DNA of 64,000 bases. It comes from Brachionus manjavacas. Taxonomy: Eukaryota > Rotifera > Eurotatoria > Ploima > Brachionidae. Of this stretch, positions 36,381 to 48,189 are shown in pieces; the first letter of the stretch is position 1, and every line of letters starts with the position of its first letter. Under the pieces are notes generated by a model. That model saw nothing but the letters and a program-made list of their open reading frames with translations, ran no database searches and was not told the origin of the DNA. The stretch spans positions 5,222,501-5,286,500 of the forward strand of contig JAHQIY010000001.1 in the NCBI GenBank assembly GCA_019054805.1. The letters run 5' to 3'. The position numbers and the translations under genes are program-made.

Positions 36381-36968
36381 ATGTTGAAATTGGCAATTTT
36401 TTTGTTTGCTACTTTTTGTTATGTAAACAGTCAAAGTTTTCCAATTAATGCAGTAGCCATTATTGGTGGTGGGATAATGAATCCTGGAATGCGAGAACCA
36501 GTAATGGCTTTTGGCGATGCCAAATTTACACAGAGGTCACAAAGAGATCCAGTCGTTGTTCGTTTGAATGTAACTTTTATGCCAGCTAACAGTCCAATTG
36601 TAAACCAAGTCCGCGGTGTTCATATTCATACATTTGGCATATCTGGTGGCATGATTGATCCCTCACAAGTATGCAACACTGCTGGTCCTCACTGGAATCC
36701 AACCGGAGTTCTTCATGGTTCAGTTCTAAACCCCAACAGTCATGCCGGAGACTTAGGTAATGTTCAAACTATAAATGGAAGAATCATCACCACAATTACA
36801 AGCTCTAAATTGCAATTGTTTGGACCAAACTCAATTATTGGTCGATCAATCGTTTTACACGAAAATGTTGATGATCAAGGAATGGGAAATCATCAAGAGA
36901 GTCTGAAAAGCGGAAATAGTGGCAGTCGTATTGCATGTGGTACTATTGGAATCGTCAATTCTTTATAA
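36381..36968 (+). CDS. Secreted Cu/Zn superoxide dismutase
   Basis: Intronless, 195 residues. A signal peptide (about 1-17, hydrophobic LAIFLFATFCYV) marks it as extracellular. All Cu/Zn ligands of the family are in place: H81 and H83 in GVHIHTFG, H104 and H112 in AGPHWNPTGVLHG, H121 and D124 in HAGDLGNV, and H160 in IVLHENVDD. C98 and C186 can form the conserved disulphide, and R183 in GSRIACGTIGI is the substrate-guiding Arg. The N-terminal part before H81 is longer and less typical than in cytosolic SOD1. The enzyme converts superoxide to H2O2 and O2. A good acceptor, TTTATTTAACTTAG, ends 36 bases before the ATG. Confidence 0.95.
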   Translation: MLKLAIFLFATFCYVNSQSFPINAVAIIGGGIMNPGMREPVMAFGDAKFTQRSQRDPVVVRLNVTFMPANSPIVNQVRGVHIHTFGISGGMIDPSQVCNTAGPHWNPTGVLHGSVLNPNSHAGDLGNVQTINGRIITTITSSKLQLFGPNSIIGRSIVLHENVDDQGMGNHQESLKSGNSGSRIACGTIGIVNSL

Positions 36969-38345
36969 ATTAATTCTTTTTTAGTCTAATTCATATTTTA
37001 AATCGTATTTAATTTTTTTAGTGAATATCGAAATTTTAAAATTAGTAAAGATTAAATAAATTTTCAAATATTATATTTATTAAAAAAAATTTTTAAATTT
37101 TAAATGTAAAATCCTAAAAGCAAAGCCAAGTAGGACAAAAAAAAGAAGAAATATAAAGAAGTTTCTCAAATTAAAAATAAACTTAATAGTCATTTTAAAT
37201 TTCAAAAAAATTAAGAAAAATTGATCATTCAGTCAAATAATTTTGAATGCAATATTTATGATCATTGATGAATACTCTTAAATTTATCGGTTTTTCGATC
37301 GAAAAACGATGAGATCAAATTAGCTTTTTATTAAATTAAATTAACGTTTTTAAAAAAAAAAACATTTGCAAAATAACTAATGCAAAATGATGAATTGTAA
37401 CACTTGTCGTCGATGTTACATTGAATAAGTTTACTGTACATCTATCCTCTCATTTGTTCCGCTAATTTCAATTAATTGTTAACTTTGATTTTATTTTGAT
37501 TTTTTCTTTTTTAATCACCCATGGGTGGCTAAGTGGAATTAAAAAAAATAATAATCTCATGTTCTAATTTTTCATGATGCTTGAATTAGATTTAATAAAA
37601 AAATTATTTGTATATAAGCTATCCAAAAATATTAAAACGATGCAACTATTCGATTAAAATTAAAAAATATAATAGGAAAAACATTTATTAATTTAAAAAT
37701 TCTAAATATTTTCAGTAAAATTTGAATTTTTTCCCAGTTAACTGAGAAGTTCTTTGGTCACGATTTTAAACAGAACTGATTTTACAAAATGAAAAAATTA
37801 TCTAAAAAATTTAAAAATTTGACAATTCTTTTTAGAAATACAAGTACTATTCACTCTATTCTACTAACTGCCCTGCCTTATTATAGAAAACTAAGTTACC
37901 TTATTTTTAACCTAATTTACTTTATTAATTAATTATATTTTAAATGAGGCAGCCCAAGTCAATCACAAGCATTTTATTTTAATTTCGAATAATTTGATTT
38001 CGTTGAAGTTTGGATGACATTGAGTAACTAAACTCTTTTTGCTATTAATCAAATTATCTGAATAAGTTTCACTAAAATAGATATCACATAATTTTCAATC
38101 CCATTAAGTTACAATAATAAATAATCAATTTAAATTGCCGTAAATTCGCGTTGTAGACTCTAAGAGTAAGCTCAAATCCTACTTTTTTTCTTTTAGAGTT
38201 AATTACTTAGTTTCTATGTTATAAACAATTTAAATTAAATTATCTGGAAAATGCTTTGAATACGGGATATTTTCCAACAATAAAACCAATTTTTTTTTTT
38301 TTAATTATGAAATAAATTGTTATATCTTAATATAATAAATGCAAA
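36969..38345. other. Gene-free spacer
   Basis: A/T-rich sequence between the dismutase gene and the TIR element. There are two weak tRNA-like words (GGTGGCTAAGTGGAA near 37525 and CTCAAATCC near 38170) but no foldable tRNA. Confidence 0.5.
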
Positions 38346-39090
38346 GGTACATTGGGTCTTGTCACCCGACCGGACAATTGTCCGGGACAATTTGATCATG
38401 TCATTTACCTAGACATTTTGAATTGACTAATTAAATTAGAATTTTTTACCTGGACAATTCAATTATTCTCGCACAATAAAGTTAATGACTGGACAAATAA
38501 TTGTTAAGACAATAAAATAAATTTATTTAGATAAAAAATATTTATAATTTCGAAAATAAATTCATATAAGAAAAACGGTTATTTTTGGGTTTTTTTATTT
38601 CTTAAATTATATTTTTTTTGAATCTGTCTCTAAAATTTTATTTGAAGTTGCTTCAATAGAATCAGATGCAACTTTTTTTGGACGCCCTCTTTTCTTTTTA
38701 GGGGCAGCATTATCATTTGGTACAGAGTTCAAAACTTCTTCAACTGCAACACTTACAGGAATCGTATCTGTACTCGTCTTAAACAAAGTCTTAAACTCTA
38801 AATCGGCTTAGTATTCAAATCCATTTTACTACACTCAAAATCATAAAATTACAAACAGTGAAAGATATTTTTCATTGACACTTGTTCAAATAAAATTTAA
38901 ATTGTGCTAATTAATGTTATGAAATGAAATTGTAAAAATAAGGAAACTTTATTTTTATATGGACAATTGAAAAAATTGATGGACAACTTTATTTTTATGT
39001 AGACAATTAACAAATTAAAATGTCCAGGTAAATGACATGATCATATTGTCCCGGACAATTGTCCGGTCGGGTGACAAAACCTGGTACATT
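38346..39090 (-). mobile_element. TIR DNA transposon remnant with AT-hook tail
   Basis: Element 38354-39082 (729 bp), flanked by the 8-bp direct repeat GGTACATT at 38346-38353 and 39083-39090. The terminal inverted repeats are about 75 bp and nearly identical, carrying CACCCGACCGGACAATTGTC, which includes the palindrome GGACAATTGTCC; more GGACAA words lie inside, possible transposase-binding sites. On the minus strand, about 38820-38615, an open frame encodes a C-terminal tail with an AT-hook (PKKKRGRPKKVAS) and a stop. The same type of RKKGRPKK tail ends the MULE-like transposase relic at 52119-52886. I infer an internally deleted Mutator-like or hAT-like element that retains the 3' end of its transposase gene. 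Confidence 0.82.
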
Positions 39091-40031
39091 ATTGAATTTA
39101 AAATTCTTTGTTAAATCTTAAGGAAAAAATCAAAATGCACATTGCAGATCGCACACCATCTAAATAGTACTATTGTAAGTGAGATGATTTTGCAGATTTT
39201 TGCAGACTTTCGCAGAGTTTACCATTTAACAAGGAATGATAAATCCAATTATGCATTAATTCCATTTAGAAAATAACAATTCATTTCATGATTAAAATAT
39301 GGTTTGATCCTTTTGAGCACCAAAAATTAATCATAAACTTCAAAATGCCATTGTAATGGGCTACTTAATGTCCTGTGTCATTAAATTTCCTAAATTCCCA
39401 TAGAGTAATTTTGGAGTAAATTCATACACGATCTCAAAAGAATTTACAATATATAAAATTTTTTATAACTATTTGATTAAACCCAACCACAATAAATAAT
39501 TTTTTATTAAATAGTGTTAAAATTAGATTACAAAACTTTCCTATCGGAACAAATATTTGAATTTTAAATAAATTTTACTATCAAATTTTTATTTCAAGCT
39601 TTTAAAGAATGTTTTTGCTTCACTAATTGATATTTTTTAAAAGTATTTTTAAAGAGAAATAATCGAATGGTGATTAGAATTACATTGTTGAAAAAAATTG
39701 TAAATTTAGATATTTTTTTTTGGATTCATTTGAATAGCCTTTGTTGCTTCATTTGGCATTTCATATTTTTTCAAAATTTAGTAAAAGAATTTTCATTAAT
39801 TTTATTGAAATCAAGTAAAAACATGTAATTAATAATACATAAACTTTTATCAAGCCGATTAAGTTATATAAAATAGGACATGATTATTCTATTTGATTTT
39901 TGGCGACAATTAGTAAATAAATTACCTTCAAATTTTATTTAATCTTAAGTGAAAATATTCATCTACGAAATTGCTCCTAGAGTTTTACATTATTTGTTAA
40001 AACCATAAAACTTAAACACCGAAATAATAAA
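39091..40031. other. Gene-free spacer
   Basis: No exon supported. A short cluster of TGCAGA words near 39135-39220 resembles stretches at 44480-44560 and 55690-55760, so it may be another decayed repeat. Confidence 0.45.
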
Positions 40032-40331
40032 ATGAATAGAATTATTTTACTTTTTATTCAAATTAAAGTCTTTGCTGATAAAATTAAATCTCCTACATAT
40101 TTGGGTGAGTTGAATGTTTCCATTTTTAGAAAAAAATTAAATCACTGTTACCACGTAGATCTTGATCAAATATTTAAATTTGAGCAACTAAGGTTTATTT
40201 GCATGTTAAATAGACAACCTTTAAAGCAAATTTTGAAAAATGGAGATTTGAATAATTACGGTATTTTTTCCAAATTTATTCTCCAAAGTCTTGACTATCC
40301 TGGCTCGTTCAAACTTGAATATCTAATTTAA
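40032..40331 (+). CDS. Hypothetical small protein, possible signal peptide
   Basis: ATG-started frame of 99 codons. The N-terminus MNRIILLFIQIKVFA could be a signal peptide; the remainder is mixed, with charged and aromatic residues and no recognisable domain. An AATAAA lies directly after the stop (40335), consistent with a very short transcript end, but A/T-rich DNA makes this common. No family recognised. Confidence 0.3.
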   Translation: MNRIILLFIQIKVFADKIKSPTYLGELNVSIFRKKLNHCYHVDLDQIFKFEQLRFICMLNRQPLKQILKNGDLNNYGIFSKFILQSLDYPGSFKLEYLI

Positions 40332-40753
40332 AAAATAAAGCTAAAATTTATTGCTCAGCTATTAATAATAATGTTTATCTACCTGTTTAAAATAAAAAAA
40401 AAGATTAAAGAAATTTTTATAGCGTTTACCTCGGTACCCTGAATTGCTATAACGAATATGGCTCTTAAGAGTTACGATTAAAAGCAATTCAATCTTATCT
40501 TAGTTAAGTTACAAATATATCTTATTTGTTTTATTAATATTTAAATTGTGCCATATAAAAGAACAAATTTTAAGCTTAAATATAATTTAAATGTATTAGG
40601 CTTTTAAAATTGTCAGGATTCCGAAAATAGTAAGCTTTAATTTTGAAAATTTAAAATTTAAGCTTTTTGACAGGCATTTTTTAAATTTTAGATGTATAGT
40701 TTATAAAAAGCTTATCTAATTAAATTGAATTAATTTTAAGATATAAAAATAAA

Positions 40754-43303
40754 ATGGCAAATTTTGCAGCCCAGTCGCTGAGAGCAGCAGCTTCTTTGGT
40801 TACAGCATCCAAGCCAGAGGTTGAAAGCTTCACTGCCATGGAACAGTATACGAAAAATGCAGTCCTCAAACTGAAAAATAGTAATATGACCGAAAAAAAT
40901 GAGCTTAAAAAACTCAATGCCCAACTTCACAGCTATTTGGAAAATGTGCGAGCACTGGAGGCGCTCAATAAGCATTTGATTTCTGAAGTAGACAGAGCTA
41001 GAGGTTTTCATTTTCCAACTTTGGCCAACAAAAATTCTGCGGATCAAGAAGTTCAAAGAGTTCGGGCGAATCTCGAGAATGAATCTTACAATTGTGTAAA
41101 GCATCAGACAAGAATTCTTGAAAGTGAAGGGTTAATCAACGAGCTGAACCAGAGAATCAAATTTTTCCAAACTGAATCTGAAGCTCAGAGACAAAAAATT
41201 AGCGCTCTGCAAAACCAATTGGATGCATTTAAGGAACAGCGCGAAAGTCTAGTTCGTTCGGCTCTAGTTGCCGAAGATGACATCGCTCGCGAACAAGGCA
41301 AGCAGTTAAAAGCTGAAAAAGACTTGGATAATCTGAGATCATCGCTAAAAGATAACCGACTAAAGAATAAAGGCCTTGAATTTGAGATTCAGACTCTACT
41401 AGATGAATTGTCTTTCCGAAAAGCTGTTTATAATGAAGAAATAACTGAATTAAGATCAAAGCCAGAGGGAACTATACTAAACCCAATTGATTTGAGCAAT
41501 TTTTACAAAAATGAATTGATAACTGCAGTAAAACAGATAAGATCAGATTTTAAGCATTTAAGTGAGCAACAGATAAAAGACTACAAGGAGCACAAAGAAA
41601 ATGAATTGTCCGTGGTCGTTCAAGCGGCTGAGTATGAAAAAGTGATGTCTGAAAGAGCCAAGTCTAAGCTAGAGGCTTCAATAGATATAGAAAATTACAA
41701 TGTGTCCGAGTTGCATTCAAGTTTGAATTCATCAAAAAGTGAGATTACTTTGTTGAGTCAAAGAAACAATGACCTTGTTAAAAAATTGTCCAGCCTTGAA
41801 AATGGTAAATATGAATTCATTTTAAAATTTTGATCTCTATCATGTATATCCAATTGAGTTGTATAGATGAAGAAAACATCTATTTTTCTTTCGTTGACGA
41901 TATTGAAGTTCCTCTCTTGATACCTGTAAGGCGAGCAATTCATTATGGAAATTTGTTTGGATTATTCAAATTTTAAACTTTATGAATTTTAACTAAATTA
42001 AGAAGGAAAAAAATAGGTTGAAAATGGCTCATTAAAAATTTTTTTTCAGTGACTTTCTTTTGAAAGGAAAACAAAAATTGAAAAGCTAAATCTCTTATTT
42101 ATTTATTTAAAAAATTATTTAGGAAAATACCCAAAGCATTTCCGAACGAAAAAAATCAAAATAATGTGTACATAAAATTACTATGAAAGCCAAAGACATT
42201 TGTTGTTTGAAAACTAGCAAAAAATTCAAAAATTGTTAGTTATTTTACTTTTTCTATAGGATTTATAATTAAATTAATTAATTAAATTGATAAAAAAAAT
42301 TGATTTTCCGTTTTTAAAAAACACAAAAAATTAAAATGAAAATTTTAAAACTTAAATTATTTTTAATTAAATCTTTTTTTCTTTAGTAAAGTTAAAATAG
42401 TTGCTCCTATAATTGTTTTCCTCAATAATATACATGAATTTGAATTTATCTAAATTCAAATTATTTTGTAGTACTATCAAATTATTTTTAATTTTTAGGT
42501 CTAATGGATATTAAATTAAAGAATAAAGAAAAATTGGAGCGGCTACAAAACGAAATTGACAAGTTGGTCCTTGAAAATGACTCATATGCAAATGATATTG
42601 AATACTGGGACACTGTTACTAGAACAAAATTAGAATCTGAAATTCAAACTTATCGTAGTATATTAAATTGTCAGATAAAATTGATGCAAAATTCAAATCT
42701 ATCTTATGAAACATACCTGAATAAAACATCGACCACCACGACATCAAGCACAGAGTCCGAGTCAATCAACAGTAAGATTCAATTTGTTTAAAAATTAAAC
42801 TGACTAATTTTTTTTGTTAAGTTTTACGACAAGTTTTCAATTATTTTGATGCAGACAAGAGTGGAACAATCAATGTTGCTGAAATAGATAGAATCTTAGA
42901 AAGACTAAATGTAAAATTAAGCAGGGATGCTTATCAAAAATTGATGCGCGAAGTGGACAGGAACGGAAGTAGAGATCTTGATTTCAATGAGTTCTGTAGA
43001 CTTATGCTACCTGTATTTACCGGAAAATTTGATGATGACGACCTATGGTATGCGTTTAAAAAGTTCGATCTGGACGGGTCAGGATACATAACTGTGGGCG
43101 AGCTAAAGAAAATCCTGGCAAATATCGGACAACACTTTTCTGAATACGAAATTGAAAGTATGATTAGAAAAGTAGATTCGAATTTTGATGGGAAATTGAG
43201 TTATCAAGGTTTGTTCAGATTACAAAATTTCAACGAATTTTTTTCTAAAAATTTTCTTTTTTTAGAATTTTGCCGTTTGATGAAGTCTCCTGCTTTTAAA
43301 TAA
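40754..43303 (+). CDS. Intermediate-filament rod fused to a calmodulin-like EF-hand domain
   Basis: Four exons join in phase: 40754-41804, 42499-42771, 42822-43208 and 43266-43303 (TAA), all introns phase 1, giving 582 residues. Exons 1-2 encode an intermediate-filament rod. Coil 1A is LKKLNAQLHSYLENVRALEA (family LNDRLASYIEKVRxLE), followed by long heptad coiled coil, and the rod-end motif is DTVTRTKLESEIQTYRSIL (family LLDxKxxLDxEIxxYRKLLEG). After a Thr/Ser-rich joint (about 430-441), exons 3-4 encode four EF-hands with loops DADKSGTINVAE, DRNGSRDLDFNE, DLDGSGYITVGE and DSNFDGKLSYQE. All keep acidic positions 1 and 12; loop 2 lacks the position-6 Gly. The usual lamin-tail domain is absent. 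A 50-bp intron joins the halves and the EF part has no in-frame ATG near its start, so separate genes are unlikely. Without that splice, translation would stop at 42789-42791 and give a plain filament protein. Role inferred: calcium-responsive cytoskeletal filament. Confidence 0.85.
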
Positions 43304-44224
43304 AAAGGAACACATTCCTTCCATAATTTTACTAGTTTAGCATTAGGTTCTTGCTTAATAGATGAGATTAATCAATTAAGTTAAATATTTTTTTAATAAA
43401 AATATCATAAAATTTTATTCTTTTATTTTCAATGAAAAAAAAAGTAAAAATTTAATAAATTGTTACCAATTTTTGAAAGAAAAAAAAAAAGAAAAAATCT
43501 GAACTGATAAAGAATAAACTCTTATATAATTTTATTTTTGAAATTGGTCTTAACTTCAATAGACATTTGCAATTTTCAATTCATAATTGAAATTTAGTTT
43601 TAAAGGTGTAAAATTTTATTTTGTGGATTTTATCTATGTTTTTATTTCAATATGGTTTTGATTTTTTGTTTTTGAATTAAAAAATTATTTTTTCAGTTTC
43701 AAATAAAAAAATAATTTTAAGTTAAAATTGCAAATATTTAAATAGAATGAGTTTAATTTTTGTTTGTAAATTAGAAAAAAATATTGAAAATTCTTTTTTA
43801 ACTTTGAAACAATTCATTAATTTATTTTTTACCGAGCAAATGCTCCTTAGGAACAAAAACACATTAAAAAACTAAAAATAAAGTTAAATAATATAAAATT
43901 AAAAAAAAATAAATAAAATGAAAAAAAATAAATATAATTCATTCAGATTAAATTTTAAATTCAATCGTTGAAAAACTGGGTCTAGTTGATTAGGTGAATT
44001 AGTTATTTTCCGATTTTGTGATATGTTCTCAGATTTTGTGAACTTTTGGTCACCCAATTTTTTTGTTCAAAATAGAATTAAGGTGAAATAAAACAGAATA
44101 AGAAGAACAATTTTAATATTAAGTGAACAAATTGAATAAAGCTATTTAATAGAATGCCTTATTCTCGAAACTGATATAAAAACTAGTTAATAATTATTTG
44201 ATTTTTAATTTGAAGGAGCTTTAG
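43304..44224. other. Gene-free spacer
   Basis: A/T-rich flank between the filament gene and the retrotransposon; nothing supported. AATAAA-like words near 43396 could end the filament transcript. Confidence 0.45.
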
Positions 44225-47200
44225 AAACACAGGAGCGCACACGCACAAACAATTTCAGACCCGAAGCTTTTCGAATGCGCAAACTGCGGTGGAAAGCATG
44301 CAGCTTGCTCAAAAAGCTGTCCAGACATTATGAAAGAAGCTAAAAAAGGTTTTGTGAAGTTCAGTACAAAAGAACAGAACAAAGTATTAAAAAATTTAAT
44401 AACTTTTTATCTAAAAGTTTAAAATAAATTCTGTAAATGCAGCATGGTGCAACATTCAAAGTTGCATCAACTGCAAAAGTCTGCTAATGGTGTGCAGAAT
44501 CTCTGCAAAATGCACCACGCTCGATTATATTGAAATTTAATTTCTGCATAACTCTGCAAATTTAGCAGGCTTTGATATTTGATACAGCTTTGAAAGTTGC
44601 ACCATATTGCATTTACAGAACTAAGTTTAAACCTTTAGAAAAAAAGTTATTCAATTTTTTTACATTTTTTCTGTTCTTTTTTTCATTTTGTACTGAATTT
44701 CACAGAACCCTAAAAAAACGAAAAGAGAAAAGAGGAACGAATAAAATAGCAATTAAATTCTGAAAAGCGAATTATCTACTCCTCGCAAAATAGTAGTAAC
44801 CTTAGCTCATTTAACACAATAAATCTACTCAAGTTTATCAACGAACTAATCCGAAACTTGCGAAACGTCTTAAGCGAAATCCACACTGATCCCAGTCCAA
44901 TAATTAAATTAATTCAAGAAAACTTCGACAGCCACGTAAGTAGTGAAATTCAAAATACTCTTTTAACAAGTGAAATTGATCGAGATCCTCACATGTCTAA
45001 TTTAATGGATGATTAATCAATCATTATACAAGGAAGAAATCATTATATTAATCATTATACAAATTTAATCAGCTCTGAATTAGTCAAGAAAAGTTTTTTA
45101 ATAAAAAACAAATGTAAAAAAAATTTCCTTTCTTTTATCTTTTTTTTTATGTTAAAAAAATCAGTAATTTCTTCTTTTTTTTATACGTATTTAATCAAAT
45201 TAAATTAGCTAAATGTAATTTTTTTTTTATTCTTACCATTTTTATTCAAACAATTCAAATTTATTTTTTTTTTTCTACTATTTATTTAAACCTTCACGGG
45301 ACTGAAAGGAAGGCCAAAAAGGCCATTCCGACCTGCCTGGGAATATTCCCAAACTATTTTTTAAATGAAAATAAAAAAATACAAATTTAATGCAACTAAA
45401 TTGTAGATCATATCTAAGTGATGGAAAAAAATTCAATTAAATCATCTATTAAAAAATTATTATCCAGATTTTGTCAGCCTAAATCAGACCTTTATAAAAG
45501 CTTCTCAAAACATAAGCGTTCCATATTATCAAATTATCAGATCAAATCGAATAGGAAAAGCAGGTGGATGTACAGCTCTTTGTATTAAAAAGTCCATTAA
45601 AGGTAAAGAAATCAATACTAGCAACTTTGAAGAGACCACAGGTTTCAAAACAATTTTAAACCAAAATATCGAAATAGCCATTTTCTCTATTTATTCTAGC
45701 CCAAGCGGCAACCTAAATGAATTTTTTTTTGACTATGTTGCAGAAAAATTTAAATAATTTATTATAATTGGCGATTTAAATGCTAAAAATTTTAACTGTC
45801 ATGTAAAACCACTAACCAAAAAAGAAGATCCTTGATAAAATCTTTTCTAAACATAACCTCTTTTCTGAACAACTCCGATCCAACCTTTTAGCGCGGAGGA
45901 AGTGTTATAGACTTATCAATTTGTTCAGCAAATTTGACGAGCTATTTAAATCCTTTCGAGTACTGAAGGAAAAAATTAGTGACCATGAGCCCACCCTGAC
46001 CTATTTCAAAGATTTTAAGATCGAAACAAAAACTTTTGAAAAAATAGATTGGAATAAACTTAAATCCTTGCTTTCCTCTTGTCCTGGTGATTACCCTTAA
46101 ATACAAAAGCCTAGTGATTTGGACTTCGTTGTTGCAAAATTGACGAGTGAGATATCAAATTCTTTAAAGAAATCAACAATTAATTACAACACAAAAAACC
46201 CAAAACAAACAAATACTCACAGTACCAGACGACATTCTAAAATTAATTAAACTAAAAAGGAAGCTTAAAAGGTTATGCACAGGGTCAAATAATCCAACTC
46301 TATAAAAAACTCCATCAAAAATCTCGTCAAATAATCAAATAATTTTATTGAAAGAAATTTAAACAAAAAACTTTAAACAAAAAACTAAAATTAGACAGAA
46401 AAGCTAGAGGACGACCTAAACACTATAAAAAATTTTAACACTTCATCAAGTTAGCACTGGAACTTAATCACAAAAATTGAAAAGGGTGATTGTACCAAAT
46501 CTAGCAGATCAATTACAATCAAAGTTAATATTTAATTGAAAACAGATGACTCAGATCTGATCTCAAATATTTTTGCTGACAATCTTGAATCCATATTTTC
46601 AACCGATAAATTCGTGGGAGAGCCGGATAATTGACCCTCATTGAAGACAATCACACAGATTCTTCAATCACCGAAAGCGAACTTCTGGAAAGTCTTAAGA
46701 AATTAAACTCAAAAGTAGCGTGTGGATTCGGCCGCATATCGAATAAAGTTCTAAAAAATTTTCCAAACAATAAAATTTTACTAATTCTAAAAATTTTCAA
46801 TTTCTCACTAAAATTTGGTTACTTACCTGATCAGTGGAAAAAAGCGAAAATAATTGTGATCATTAAAAAGACAAACCTCCAAACGAAATTTCCTCATTTA
46901 GACCAATTTCACTTTGTAACCCTTTGGGCTGAAAATGAGGAAATATTCCCAGAATGTCAATCAGGCTTCCGACAGAAGAGAAGTACTTAAAACCACATTT
47001 TTAAAATTAACCAATCGATCGTAAATGGATTCAATACAAAGTAAATAACCGATGCAGTATTTTTTGATCTAATAGTGAAAAAAATCCAAGCTTTGGGAAT
47101 TAAAAAAAGTTTGTTAAGCTGCATTAAGAATTTTCTGCAAAATCGAACTTTTCAAGTTTTTAAAAGTGGCTCATTGTCCAAACTCAAGCCAATCCGGGCC

Positions 47201-47420
47201 GGTGTTCCACAAGGGAGCTGCCTTTCACCTACAATCTTCATATTATATTTTAATGATATTGGAAAAAGTCTTCCGCCAGAAATACAAGTTGCACTTCTCT
47301 TACTGCTTCGTTATTCTAAAATCTGGCACTCAAAAAATTAAAAAAGATCTGCAAATTTTTCAAAACAAAATTCTAGGAATAATTAAATTTTTTCCACTTC
47401 CACAAAACGCTTAGAAAAAA
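44225..47420 (+). mobile_element. Nearly full-length but decayed non-LTR retrotransposon
   Basis: ORF1 remnant at 44225-45017: zinc knuckle CANCGGKHAACSKSCP near 44270, then, after the inserted palindrome, a C-terminal part with NLINELIRNLRNVLSEIHTD ending in a stop at about 45017. ORF2 follows from about 45400: endonuclease segments PDFVSLNQTFIKASQNIS, IGKAGGCTALCIKKSI, IIIGDLNAKN and SDHEPTLTYF, then reverse transcriptase from 46631 with KKLNSKVACGFGRISNKVLK, YLPDQWKKAKIIVIIKK, CQSGFRQKRST and AGVPQGSCLSPTIFILYFND. Many stops and frameshifts; the YADD box is not readable. The ORF1-ORF2 (EN-RT) order is that of Jockey/CR1-type elements. A 14-bp palindrome (TGGGAATATTCCCA) and a hairpin lie between the ORFs at about 45310-45355. 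Confidence 0.88.
44341..44717. repeat. Palindromic MITE inserted in retrotransposon ORF1
   Basis: Element 44348-44710 (363 bp). The left end GGTTTTGTGAAGTTCAGTAC is mirrored at the right by the complement of GGGTTCTGTGAAATTCAGTA. Arms are about 135-145 bp and share TTCTGTAAATGCAxxATGGT. The 7-bp repeat TAAAAAA lies on both sides (44341-44347, 44711-44717). It splits the zinc-knuckle part of ORF1 from its C-terminal part, so it inserted after the retrotransposon. Confidence 0.8.
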
Positions 47421-47449
47421 TTGATGAGAGAACTTTTTGCATCAATAAG

Positions 47450-47850
47450 CCTTAAATTTATTTATTTGTTTATTTGCAACGAGCTTTATCTGTATAAAAA
47501 CCTTCTTCAAATTATATTAAAAAATTCACAAATAAATAAAGCAAAATATAAAGCCAAATACATTAAAAATATTAAAATATAAAATATAACATAAAACTTT
47601 TCAAATAATAAAATACAACTTTTCAACAGAAATTTTTATTTTTGATAAGTCATTCTCGATTTATCACTTTTTTAAGACTCTTGTTCTTGTTAAAAATAAA
47701 AAATGTAGCCAAGTAATGGCTGTTTGTTTTTTTTTGGTATGTCTCTTGAATAAGTAAGCTATTTCTCTCAAGAAAATTTTATATTCTTGTTTAAATAACG
47801 TTTAAGTTAGTTTCCGAGACACTTTGTCCTAGATTAACATAGATTTAAAT
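47450..47850 (-). mobile_element. Deleted minus-strand non-LTR copy
   Basis: At 47735-47850 the sequence matches 52010-52105, the minus-strand RT segment that precedes a YRKHRRTADNLYFL-type motif. At 47450-47500 the reverse complement gives AAGCTCGTTGCAAATAAACA plus AATAAATAAAT, the family tail. So this is a copy with its middle lost, facing the element at 44.2-47.4 kb. Confidence 0.6.
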
Positions 47851-48189
47851 TTAATTTTTTGACAAATATCGAATAAAAATGCAAATTACAAAAAATATAA
47901 TGTTATAATCAGCTTTTGGGTGTTTTTGAAAAGTTTATGAGGGTGTTTTATATTTTTTATTTCATTTGAAATTTTAAGTTGATGATAATTTTTTTTGGAT
48001 GAAAATGGGTGCACAAAATGAAATTTAGATAATTCGGAATAAATGTATCAAAAAAATTTGAACTATTATAGAAATTTTGGTGATTTACATCCAGTGTTGA
48101 TTTTTCAAAATCTTAATGAGTTTCCTTTAAAAAATAACTAAAATGCAAAAAATCTTTATTAAAATAAATTTAAGATTTCAAATAAAAGT

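Noticed and set aside
44572-44763. Open frame inside the palindromic element.
   Set aside because: It is the right arm of the MITE plus flanking ORF1 remnant, not a gene.
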